9,473 nucleotides of DNA from Eubacterium sp. UBA3720. GTDB taxonomy: Bacteria > Bacillota > Clostridia > Lachnospirales > Lachnospiraceae. Every line of letters begins with the position of its first letter. Position 1 is the stretch's first letter. Both the position numbers and the translations under genes were made by a program. Shown one piece after another: positions 1 to 5,609 of the stretch. The stretch spans positions 1-9,473 of the forward strand of contig DFHP01000099.1 of NCBI GenBank assembly GCA_002371335.1, read 5' to 3'. Below the pieces are notes generated by a model, which did not search any database, was not told where the DNA came from, and saw only the letters and a list, made by a program, of their open reading frames with translations.

Positions 1-1178
1 TCCAGATTCGTGTATCCCAGCATTCTGTCCACCTTTGGTCCCTGTACGATAAATGTATGAGGATCATTTTCATCTATCTCGACGGTATACGGAAGATTTA
101 TCACAGGTAATATCTCCTCCGGATCGATCTCCTGTTCAAAGACCCTGCGCTCATCCGGCATCGAATCCAAAAGATTCTGAACATGGTAAAGCAGCTCCTT
201 CAGGCCTTTTCCGGTGGCGGCAGAAACAGGAAATACCTTTATTCCCTTTGGCTCAAATTCAGCCTTAAGGATATTAAGCGGATGGAGTTCCTCAACGCCT
301 TCGTAGTCCTCATCAACGATCAGATCCATTTTATTGGCAGCGATGACCATCGGTTTTTCCTTCAGATCCACATTATAGGCCGCAAGTTCTTTATTTATCT
401 TATAAATGTCCTCTACAGGATCCCGTCCCTCGGTGCCGGCGGCATCCACCATATGTATAAAAATCCTGGTTCTTTCTATATGACGCAGGAATTGAATTCC
501 CAGCCCCGCACCCTCTGAAGCACCTTCGATCAGACCCGGAATATCCGCGATCACAAAGCCGTTGCAGCCGTCAATGTCCACAACGCCAAGGTTCGGCACA
601 AGCGTAGTAAAATGATACGATGCAATCTTTGGCCTTGCATTGCTTACTCTGGAAAGCAGTGTTGATTTTCCCACGCTCGGGAACCCTATCAGGCCTACGT
701 CCGCGATCAGCTTCAGCTCCAGGCGGACCTCCAGTTCCCTTGACGGCTGTCCGGGCTGGGCATATTGGGGAATCTGCATGGTTGGCGTGGCGTAATTCAT
801 ATTTCCCTTGCCTCCGCGGCCTCCCCTTAAAATGACTTTTCTTTTATTATCACCGGACATGTCCGCGATGACTTTTCCGCTCTCAGCGTCAAAAATGATC
901 GTGCCTTCAGGAACTTTAAGGATAATATCCTCTCCGTTCTTTCCGTGGCATTTACGCTTTCCGCCCTCCTGACCGTTTCCGGCGGCAAATTTTCTGCGAT
1001 GTCTGAATTCGGCAAGAGTATTCAGTCCGGGATCCACTTCAAAGATGACGCTGCCGCCGTCTCCGCCGTCTCCGCCGTCAGGTCCTCCGTTAGCTACATA
1101 TTTTTCCCGCCTGAAGCTAACATGTCCGTCTCCTCCTTTTCCGGAAACGATTATGATCTTTGCTCTGTCAGCAAACAT
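1..1178 (-). CDS. obgE: GTPase Obg/CgtA, 3' end cut by window edge
   Basis: Encodes the Obg (CgtA) GTPase, a GTP-binding factor of late 50S ribosome assembly and stress signalling that acts in the cytoplasm on the large subunit. About 392 residues are visible and the frame runs open off the window. The N-terminal glycine-rich Obg fold covers roughly residues 1-158, with repeated GGDGG and GGRGGKGN segments. The G domain follows, with the P-loop GFPSVGKS at 165-172, G3 DIPG at 212-215, G4 NKMD at 282-285 and a G5-like SAATGKG. After about residue 340 comes the start of the OCT C-terminal domain (ending ...VDRMLGYTNL at the edge). Full-length Obg is usually about 420-430 residues, so only a few dozen codons are missing. 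The ATG is preceded by AGAGGT at 1183-1188, five bases upstream. It is separated from rpmA by a terminator and a structured element, so its transcription may not simply follow rpmA. Identification is secure from the motifs. Confidence 0.96.
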   Translation of the reverse strand, partial: MFADRAKIIIVSGKGGDGHVSFRREKYVANGGPDGGDGGDGGSVIFEVDPGLNTLAEFRHRRKFAAGNGQEGGKRKCHGKNGEDIILKVPEGTIIFDAESGKVIADMSGDNKRKVILRGGRGGKGNMNYATPTMQIPQYAQPGQPSRELEVRLELKLIADVGLIGFPSVGKSTLLSRVSNARPKIASYHFTTLVPNLGVVDIDGCNGFVIADIPGLIEGASEGAGLGIQFLRHIERTRIFIHMVDAAGTEGRDPVEDIYKINKELAAYNVDLKEKPMVIAANKMDLIVDEDYEGVEELHPLNILKAEFEPKGIKVFPVSAATGKGLKELLYHVQNLLDSMPDERRVFEQEIDPEEILPVINLPYTVEIDENDPHTFIVQGPKVDRMLGYTNL

Positions 1179-1182
1179 AACT

Positions 1183-1188
1183 ACCTCT
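1183..1188 (-). promoter_or_regulatory. Ribosome binding site of obgE
   Basis: AGAGGT on the minus strand, five bases before the obgE ATG. It fixes the start at 1178 and leaves 1179-1214 as the only sequence between the structured element and the gene. No convincing sigma-A promoter is seen there: a TATAAA (minus strand, about 1207-1212) has no good -35, and a TTGTTT/TATAGA pair is weak. Confidence 0.6.
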
Positions 1189-1210
1189 TTCTATATCTGA
1201 TCAGCTTTTA

Positions 1211-1234
1211 TAAACAAAGTCCGCGAGCGGACTT
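1211..1234 (-). terminator. Candidate intrinsic terminator hairpin upstream of obgE
   Basis: Read on the minus strand, AAGTCCGC (1234-1227) and GCGGACTT (1224-1217) form a perfect 8-bp GC-rich stem around a two-base loop; physically it would be 7 bp with four loop bases. The stem is followed by TGTTTAT, a short U-rich tail. This resembles an intrinsic terminator just ahead of obgE but the tail is short and interrupted. The same stem bases can also pair with other parts of the 1215-1384 element, so the hairpin may be conditional. Confidence 0.35.
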
Positions 1235-1384
1235 CACCCCCCAAGTCCCCTCTATCCTGAGGAGAGCGAACCGGACTTTGCGCGCCGCCGCACGGCAGCA
1301 CAGCTGCCTTCCTCTGTGCGGCGTGTGCATCCCCCCGGAGGGTTTATCTCACAGGAAATTGCGTCAATTTCCTGTGAGATAAAC
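1215..1384. repeat. Structured palindromic non-coding element between rpmA and obgE
   Basis: This 170-bp stretch contains no credible gene and is built mostly of inverted repeats. In plus coordinates they are: AAGTCCGC/GCGGACTT at 1217-1234; a nested hairpin with outer arms AAGTCC (1243-1248) and GGACTT (1273-1278) and inner arms CTCT/AGAG plus CC/GG around TGA (1250-1266); a forked stem CGCCGCAC (1286-1293)/GTGCGGCG (1316-1323) enclosing GGCAGC/GCTGCC (1294-1308); and a perfect 20-bp inverted repeat 1342-1361/1365-1384 with a three-base loop. Several C/G runs of 4-6 bases lie between the stems. A 9-bp direct repeat ATAAACAAA stands at both ends (1210-1218 and 1379-1387). The architecture resembles a REP/MITE-like dispersed element; a cis-acting RNA switch for obgE is the alternative. 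Whether other copies exist cannot be judged from one window. Confidence 0.6.
1342..1384. repeat. Perfect 20-bp inverted repeat, 3-base loop
   Basis: The left arm 1342-1361 begins GTTTATCTCACAGG and the right arm 1365-1384 is its exact reverse complement, separated by CGT. Neither strand has a T-run directly after the stem, so it is not itself a canonical terminator. It abuts the tail of the rpmA terminator and shares ATAAAC with the flanking direct repeat. A 20-bp perfect stem is longer than expected by chance and would be extremely stable in RNA. Confidence 0.9.
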
Positions 1385-1416
1385 AAAATGAGCTGCCGCG
1401 TAACAGCAACAGCTCA
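1379..1416 (-). terminator. Intrinsic terminator of the rplU-prp-rpmA operon
   Basis: Starting about 10 bases after the rpmA stop, the minus strand reads TGAGCTG (1416-1410) ... CAGCTCA (1395-1389). This 7-bp stem is extended by TTGC/GCGG (1409-1406 with 1399-1396, two G-U pairs) to 11 bp around a six-base loop (1405-1400). It is followed by TTTTGTTTAT, a good U-rich tail. This is the clearest terminator in the window and should end most transcripts coming from the rplU promoter. The tail overlaps the edge of the structured element. Confidence 0.8.
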
Positions 1417-1426
1417 CGTCTCTTTA

Positions 1427-1711
1427 TTATTCAGCTACCGGAAGGACAGAAACTTTCTTCTTATCTCTGCCGACTCTCTGGAATCTTACGATTCCGTCAG
1501 CTCTTGCATACAGAGTATCGTCTTTTCCTCTTCCAACATTCTCGCCCGGATGGATTTTCGTTCCGCGCTGTCTGTAAAGAATATTTCCGGCTTTAACAAA
1601 CTGTCCGTCTGCTCTCTTCGCGCCGAGTCGCTTTGACTCAGAATCACGTCCGTTCTTTGTAGAACCAACACCTTTCTTATGGGCGAAGAACTGAAGATTC
1701 ATTACTAACAT
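1427..1711 (-). CDS. rpmA: 50S ribosomal protein L27 with Prp-cleaved N-terminal extension
   Basis: Encodes bL27, the 50S protein whose N-terminal tail reaches toward the peptidyl transferase centre. The 94-residue product has the family signature GSTKNGRDSESKRLGAKRADGQ at residues 16-37 and the conserved GTKIHPGENVGRGKDDTLYA region. It begins MLVMNLQFF-AHKKG: in Firmicutes, L27 is made with such an extension, which the protease Prp removes after LQFF, here leaving Ala10 as the mature N-terminus. The required protease gene is directly upstream. The start at 1711 is chosen over the ATG three codons later because AGGAGG (1720-1725) lies eight bases upstream of it. That ribosome binding site is part of the last codons and stop of prp (GAGGAGGTGTAA), which ties translation of the two genes together. 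The gene is followed by an intrinsic terminator. Confidence 0.98.
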   Translation of the reverse strand: MLVMNLQFFAHKKGVGSTKNGRDSESKRLGAKRADGQFVKAGNILYRQRGTKIHPGENVGRGKDDTLYARADGIVRFQRVGRDKKKVSVLPVAE

Positions 1712-1714
1712 GGG

Positions 1715-2059
1715 TTACACCTCCTCGAATATTAGTTCCACATAACTTCGATAATCATCCCTTTCGCTGATCTGCTTTACGCCCAGTATCAGCGACCTGA
1801 TCAGAAGATCCGTATCCCTGCCGTAATTCATAGGAAACTCCGCCCGGATACTTCCGGTCTCTTCATCCGAATAAATCTCAGGAACATCTTCCGTGAAAGC
1901 CTCGATGGAATTCAACGTATTTATGACCAGTACCGAAAGGGCGGCGCATACAATATCGTCTCCCGAATCAGCATATCCTGCGTGTCCGTCAAAGGAAAAC
2001 GCCGCAATACGTTTTTCATTCTGTCCGGTGCTTTTCTGATAGAAAATTATCTTAGTCAT
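1715..2059 (-). CDS. prp: Ribosomal-processing cysteine protease Prp
   Basis: Encodes Prp (formerly YsxB/DUF464), the cysteine protease that cuts the N-terminal extension from ribosomal protein L27, a step needed for L27 to function in those bacteria that make the extension. The 114-residue product has the family core GHAGYADSGDDIVCAALS: His26 and Cys38 form the expected catalytic pair, twelve residues apart as in characterised Prp proteins. The gene sits between rplU and rpmA, its usual place in Firmicutes, three bases from rpmA and 14 bases after rplU. No good Shine-Dalgarno is visible before its ATG (the preceding bases are AATTTCAATCAGATTC), so translation probably depends on ribosomes finishing rplU, which would keep the enzyme scarce relative to L21 and L27. 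Its final codons double as the rpmA ribosome binding site. Identification is firm from catalytic motif, size and position. Confidence 0.96.
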   Translation of the reverse strand: MTKIIFYQKSTGQNEKRIAAFSFDGHAGYADSGDDIVCAALSVLVINTLNSIEAFTEDVPEIYSDEETGSIRAEFPMNYGRDTDLLIRSLILGVKQISERDDYRSYVELIFEEV

Positions 2060-2073
2060 GAATCTGATTGAAA

Positions 2074-2382
2074 TTATGCGTTGATCTTTTCGATCTTAAC
2101 CTGTGTGTACTGCTGTCTGTGACCGTTTTTCTTATGATATCCGGTCTTTCTTTTGTACTTGTAAACTACGACTTTTTTACCTTTTCCGTTAGCTACTACA
2201 GAAGCAGTAACTGTTGCGTTTGCTGCGTCCGCGCCAACCTTGATGGCATCGTCGTCTCTTACTGCAAGTACCTGGTCAAAAGTAACAGTCTCTCCGGCTT
2301 CCACGCCAAGCTTCTCAACCTTGATCACATCGCCTTCAGATACTTTGTACTGTTTACCACCTGTTGCAATAATTGCGTACAT
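2074..2382 (-). CDS. rplU: 50S ribosomal protein L21
   Basis: Encodes bL21, a 23S rRNA-binding protein of the large subunit. The 102 residues match the normal family length of about 103. The sequence begins MYAIIATGGKQYKVSEGD, the standard L21 start, and carries the C-terminal basic signature KYKRKTGYHKKNGHRQQYT (residues about 75-93). The ATG is preceded six bases upstream by AGGAGG (2389-2394). It is the first gene of the rplU-prp-rpmA unit, behind a strong promoter and a folded leader. In low-GC Gram-positive bacteria this leader is thought to mediate autogenous control by the ribosomal protein. Nothing is odd about the gene itself. Confidence 0.98.
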   Translation of the reverse strand: MYAIIATGGKQYKVSEGDVIKVEKLGVEAGETVTFDQVLAVRDDDAIKVGADAANATVTASVVANGKGKKVVVYKYKRKTGYHKKNGHRQQYTQVKIEKINA

Positions 2383-2404
2383 ATGGCACCTCCTAATTAT
2401 TAAA

Positions 2405-2464
2405 TCTCGCCAGATACGGTGTCTGCGTACTGATCGCAGCGCTTACGAACCTCTCTGTGCGGCA
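2405..2464 (-). promoter_or_regulatory. L21 leader (autoregulatory 5' UTR structure)
   Basis: The roughly 84-base leader between the promoter and rplU folds well on the minus strand. An outer stem pairs CGC (2461-2459) and, after a bulged A, CAGA (2457-2454) with TCTG (2414-2411) and GCG (2410-2408). After an internal loop, GGT (2451-2449) pairs with ACC (2420-2418). The tip is a CTGCG/CGCAG hairpin (2439-2435 with 2427-2423) around ATCAGTA. Position and shape fit the Firmicutes ribosomal protein L21 leader family (Rfam L21_leader), which is believed to bind L21 and repress its own mRNA. Assignment to that family is from recall of its position and general shape, not from a covariance search. 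Confidence 0.65.
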
Positions 2465-2473
2465 TACTTCATG

Positions 2474-2502
2474 ACATTACCATATAATTCTTTTATTGTC
2501 AA
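2474..2502 (-). promoter_or_regulatory. Sigma-A promoter for rplU-prp-rpmA
   Basis: On the minus strand a consensus -35 TTGACA (2502-2497) is followed after exactly 17 bases by TAATGT (2479-2474), preceded by TG one base upstream (TGGTAATGT), an extended -10. Transcription should start near 2467, giving a leader of about 84 bases. This is by far the best promoter in the window and fits a highly expressed ribosomal protein operon. Confidence 0.85.
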
Positions 2503-2621
2503 TCTTTCATCCCGAAATAGTCATATTTCTTCACTAAACAATCATGTTTCCGGGAGCGTCCTTGATATGTTATTTTCATGATCATCCTGTTTCAGAAATG
2601 CCATGTGATAAGTTTTAACTG
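2503..2621 (-). other. Intergenic stretch between CPBP gene and rplU promoter
   Basis: No gene is supported here. An imperfect inverted repeat, TCCCGAAA (2510-2517) with TTT-C-CGGGA (2547-2555, one bulged base), lies just upstream of the rplU -35, and a small AAACA/TGTTT hairpin sits inside its loop. A second AT-rich imperfect repeat (GTGAT/ATCAC at 2605-2633) overlaps the CPBP stop codon. Neither has a T-run after it, so no clear terminator separates the upstream genes from rplU. Confidence 0.4.
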
Positions 2622-3680
2622 TTAAATAATCACAGATGCGATCATTATGAAAAGCCCGCCGAAAAAGAATACTCCCGAAGCAAGGGCAAGCTCTATAATA
2701 CGTCTTCCTTCTTTTCCCTCAGGGAGAAACTTCGGCCTGACGGGAGCTTCCGCCTTCTTCAGCAGATAATCTCCCAGATACAGACAGATGGGGATCGGTA
2801 TTCCGTAAAAAATAACAGAGACTCCCACAGCCATACCTGATATTGCAAGCTCCGACTGAACCGCAGCCATCCTGCCGATCATAGATCCCGGAAATATCCC
2901 TGCGGAAAACAAGGCAGGTTTCTGGACCATGTCATACGCACGCGGACCATTCAGAACAAAAACTCCCGCCACAAATTCCAGTACCACGGCAAATGCGTTG
3001 TTCAGGAAATGCATAAAGCTGGAATAGACCATATTATTTGTAATAAGACATATGTACGTGGCTGCTGCGCCAAGGAGAAACATGGTCGGGTATTTGACAG
3101 GATAAATATGAAACAGCGCAAAGTAAACTCCCAGTATACACACTGTTTTCCAGGTTTCCGACACGCCGTTTTTCACACTTGTCAGAATTATTCCCCTGTG
3201 GACCGCCTCTTCGCAAATTGCCGGCAGAACAGCTATAATAATGAAAAGAACGGCCTTTCCACCATAAGAAAGCAGCGAGTTCTGCGCATCAGAGTACTGA
3301 TCAAACGTGACCGGATCAATGAGCATCAGGAAAAGATTTACAAGGATAGCTGCCGCGTACGCCCCGATCCACAGAAACAAAACTCCGAACAGACCCATGA
3401 TCTTAGGTGTCCTCACAGGAAAAGTTCTTTTCAGATCAACATTTCTGATCCATGCAAATGCTGCCGCCGTCATCAGAAGCAAGATCTCCGTAAGCGCAAC
3501 GCCGGCAATGCCGAAGGCGCGCTGAACAGCAGAACCTGCCGTAACAGAAAGCAGCATTACGACCACGAAATATATGAGTCCGTGGACAGGTTTTATCACC
3601 CTTTTCTTTCTTCGTTTCACCATACCGGTCGGCTTAGTGTTACTGATCGACCAATAGCTTATTTTTTCCGTTGACTGCAT
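2622..3680 (-). CDS. CPBP (Abi) family intramembrane glutamic protease
   Basis: A 352-residue multi-pass membrane protein with all three CPBP motifs: EEAVHR (Glu157, Glu158, Arg162), FALFH (Phe187, His191) and HFLNN (His224, Asn228). These residues form the active site of Rce1-like glutamate proteases. CPBP proteins cleave membrane or prenylated substrates in eukaryotes; in bacteria, roles include bacteriocin immunity and processing, and the substrate here is unknown. The first 33 residues are soluble with a basic run KRRKKR (22-27). About eight to nine hydrophobic segments follow, including three after the catalytic core and a final one at about 329-352; a charged loop with LKKAEAPVRPK precedes it. 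At 352 residues it is longer than many minimal CPBP domains. Its ATG shares one base with the stop of the RNase gene (TAATG) and has GGGAG 11 bases upstream, so the two are probably translationally coupled. Confidence 0.88.
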   Translation of the reverse strand: MQSTEKISYWSISNTKPTGMVKRRKKRVIKPVHGLIYFVVVMLLSVTAGSAVQRAFGIAGVALTEILLLMTAAAFAWIRNVDLKRTFPVRTPKIMGLFGVLFLWIGAYAAAILVNLFLMLIDPVTFDQYSDAQNSLLSYGGKAVLFIIIAVLPAICEEAVHRGIILTSVKNGVSETWKTVCILGVYFALFHIYPVKYPTMFLLGAAATYICLITNNMVYSSFMHFLNNAFAVVLEFVAGVFVLNGPRAYDMVQKPALFSAGIFPGSMIGRMAAVQSELAISGMAVGVSVIFYGIPIPICLYLGDYLLKKAEAPVRPKFLPEGKEGRRIIELALASGVFFFGGLFIMIASVII

Positions 3681-4894
3681 TAATTACTTAACTCCCTGAT
3701 CTGTTCCTTTAAAGATTTACGTTTCTTTTCTCTGGTGATCTCCATAATACTAAGCGGAGTGATGTCTACGACTGTTGTCCTGACCGGATCTGCAATGACC
3801 AGCTTTTTCATATGATCGATCAGCTCCTTTTCCCATCTCCGGTCATTCATATTGATAAAATCCACTAGGATTGTTCCCGAAAGCTGACGAAGACGGATCT
3901 GCCGGGCGATCATTGAAGCCGCTTCATAATTGATCAGTCTCCGTGATTCCTCCGTATCTCTCCGGCTTTCATATTTGCCGCTGTTGATATCGATTACCAC
4001 AAAGGCTTCCGTCTCTTCTATTACCAGATTTCCGCCGGATCTGAGTTCTACCTGCTTTGATGTACTCTTGTGAACAAGCGTTTCAAGGCTTTTCATTCTG
4101 AAGAGTTCAAGCATTTTATCCTGATATAGCTCTGTCTTTGTGCTTTCAGACAGCTTCATGGAAGCTTTCTTTCTACAGATCGAATCATAAATATCCGGAA
4201 TATCCGTAATGATCCTTTTCAGTTCATCCGAAGCACACCGTCTGATCACTCTCTCCCAGTCCTGCAAGGGTGCAAGCAGACGGGAATACACTGTCCTTGA
4301 AGGTCCATATGTACACACCTCCAGCGCTTTTTCCTTCAGTTCTTCATATTCAGCCTTTAATTGTTCTTCCGTCGCTTCTGCCGCGTTTGTGCGTACTATG
4401 ATCCCGAAATCTTTATGCATTCTTTTTGTAAACACTTTGCGCAGGCGGATTTTATCCTCCGGATCCAGTTTTCTGGAGAAGCTTACCTTTTTCATACGTG
4501 TGGTGAGAACGATATATTTTCCGGGAAAAGACAGATTTCCCGTAAGACAGGGCAGCTTCGTTTTCAGGGCGTCCGTACTGATCTGCACCAGCAGCTCATC
4601 GCCTGCCCGGAGCTTCTGCTGTGCGTCTTTTTTTGTCTTCATCACAAAATCCTCCGCCCTGTCAGCTTCGCCGAGGGGAAGATAAGCGGTAAGCTCTTTT
4701 CCTATCCTTACATACGCCGCGTTGATATTTTGCTGGATCTTCTCGATCACTCCCACATATATGCCGCCCAGGATCTCTTCCTTACCGCGGCTGTTTACAA
4801 ATATTTCCGCAGGTCTGCGGTCTTCATATAATACTATCACGACAGCCGGTTTTTCATATACCGGCATCGACGCAATGACTATCTCTTTATTCAT
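3680..4894 (-). CDS. rng: Ribonuclease E/G family protein (RNase G-like)
   Basis: A 404-residue endoribonuclease of the RNase E/G family, which cuts single-stranded AU-rich RNA and matures rRNA. An S1 domain lies at about 36-110 (IYVGVIEKIQQNINAAYVRIG...AYLPL). The 5'-sensor pair is present as IIVRT (Arg168, Thr169). The two metal-binding aspartates of the DNase I-like subdomain are Asp302 (VVIDINSG) and Asp345 (ILVDFINM), 43 residues apart as in E. coli RNase E D303/D346. The protein stops soon after ITPLSIMEITREKKRKSL, so the CPxC zinc-link that joins RNase E dimers is absent. An earlier ATG at 4957 would overlap the upstream gene by 56 bases; I chose 4894 because MNKEIVIA fits the family N-terminus. 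The only Shine-Dalgarno-like site, AGAGAGG (4910-4916), is 15 bases away, so coupling to the upstream gene, seven bases before, is likely. Confidence 0.92.
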   Translation of the reverse strand: MNKEIVIASMPVYEKPAVVIVLYEDRRPAEIFVNSRGKEEILGGIYVGVIEKIQQNINAAYVRIGKELTAYLPLGEADRAEDFVMKTKKDAQQKLRAGDELLVQISTDALKTKLPCLTGNLSFPGKYIVLTTRMKKVSFSRKLDPEDKIRLRKVFTKRMHKDFGIIVRTNAAEATEEQLKAEYEELKEKALEVCTYGPSRTVYSRLLAPLQDWERVIRRCASDELKRIITDIPDIYDSICRKKASMKLSESTKTELYQDKMLELFRMKSLETLVHKSTSKQVELRSGGNLVIEETEAFVVIDINSGKYESRRDTEESRRLINYEAASMIARQIRLRQLSGTILVDFINMNDRRWEKELIDHMKKLVIADPVRTTVVDITPLSIMEITREKKRKSLKEQIRELSN

Positions 4895-4901
4895 AATTCT
4901 G

Positions 4902-5609
4902 TCAAAGGACCTCTCTGCCAAAACTCTCCAGCGATACATACGGGCACTCCGGATCACCCGTGGCAGCGTAGATTTCTTTTCTGTGCACCATCATGGAAAA
5001 CGGAGGCGCTTCGATCCCCATATATGACAGGTATGCGGACATGGCCATTTCCGGTTTCAGGTTATTGACGCTTCCCTGAGACAAAAACAGTGAAAATACA
5101 CCATCCTCTTCCTTCATGGAATATATCAGCGGGAGTATATCAATTTCTTTTTGTCCTTTCTTCGTCTTTTTCATCATCATGACCGAATCCTGCTTCAGGA
5201 AAGAATCCAGTTTCTCCTTATGATCCGGCGGCAGCTCTATCTTTCCCGGCCGGAAACGCACCTCATAATCGGCCGCGGCTACCTGTGTCATACATTTTAC
5301 AGATTTATCTTCGGAGATCTGCCGTACTGAGAGGACTTCGATACCTTCAGCCATTGTGCTGTTCAGTTTTTTCTCCATTTCCTCCGAGGAGCCGGCTGAT
5401 CTCAGATCAAGGTCAAAATATTCGGCGTCACTGGTGACTCCCACTCCAAGAGGCGCGGCAAAAGACATCAGCATGTGCGGGCTGTATCCCCCTGATAATG
5501 CCACATCGAATCCGGCTCTTCTGAGGGCTTTCTGAAAATATCTCATGACGTCCAGATGGCCGATAAATTTCATGCAGCCGTTTTTTGTAAATTTAACTCT
5601 TACTCTCAA
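4902..5609 (-). CDS. Radical SAM-associated protein, TIGR03936/DUF2344, TTG start
   Basis: A protein of about 235 residues from the TIGR03936 (DUF2344) family, whose members are encoded next to, or fused to, a TIGR03960-type radical SAM protein. Visible hallmarks are KFTKNGCMKFIGHLDVMRYF near the start and ALRRAGFDVALSGGYSPHMLMSFAAPLGVGVTSDAEYFDLDL. It has no recognised catalytic motif and no signal or membrane segment. Its function is unknown; the tight pairing implies it works with the radical SAM enzyme, perhaps in substrate binding. The start is judged to be TTG at 5609, not the ATG at 5627. A perfect GGAGG (5618-5622) lies eight bases before the TTG but inside any ORF begun at the ATG, and the resulting (M)RVRVKFTK matches the usual family start. 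The gene overlaps the radical SAM stop by 17 bases, a sign of coupled translation. Confidence 0.85.
   Translation of the reverse strand: MRVRVKFTKNGCMKFIGHLDVMRYFQKALRRAGFDVALSGGYSPHMLMSFAAPLGVGVTSDAEYFDLDLRSAGSSEEMEKKLNSTMAEGIEVLSVRQISEDKSVKCMTQVAAADYEVRFRPGKIELPPDHKEKLDSFLKQDSVMMMKKTKKGQKEIDILPLIYSMKEEDGVFSLFLSQGSVNNLKPEMAMSAYLSYMGIEAPPFSMMVHRKEIYAATGDPECPYVSLESFGREVL

Noticed and set aside
1237..1336. G-quadruplex in the minus-strand G-runs of the structured element
   Set aside because: There are three runs of four to six G, but one is over 80 bases from the others and all lie beside stable stems, so a quadruplex is not well supported.
1342..1384. The 20-bp inverted repeat as an intrinsic terminator
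   Set aside because: No U-run follows the stem on either strand; the real terminator stem of rpmA is the neighbouring 1389-1416 hairpin.
945..1636. Two plus-strand open frames of 145 and 106 codons across the rpmA-obgE gap
   Set aside because: They run through the palindromic element and antisense to obgE and rpmA, have no family resemblance and no good ribosome binding site.
3009..3674. A 221-codon plus-strand open frame
   Set aside because: It is exactly antisense to the CPBP gene, rich in Arg, His and Cys with no domain signature, while the minus frame has all catalytic motifs.
4895..4957. Longer RNase G beginning at ATG 4957
   Set aside because: The extra 21 residues are unlike the family N-terminus and would overlap the upstream gene by 56 bases.
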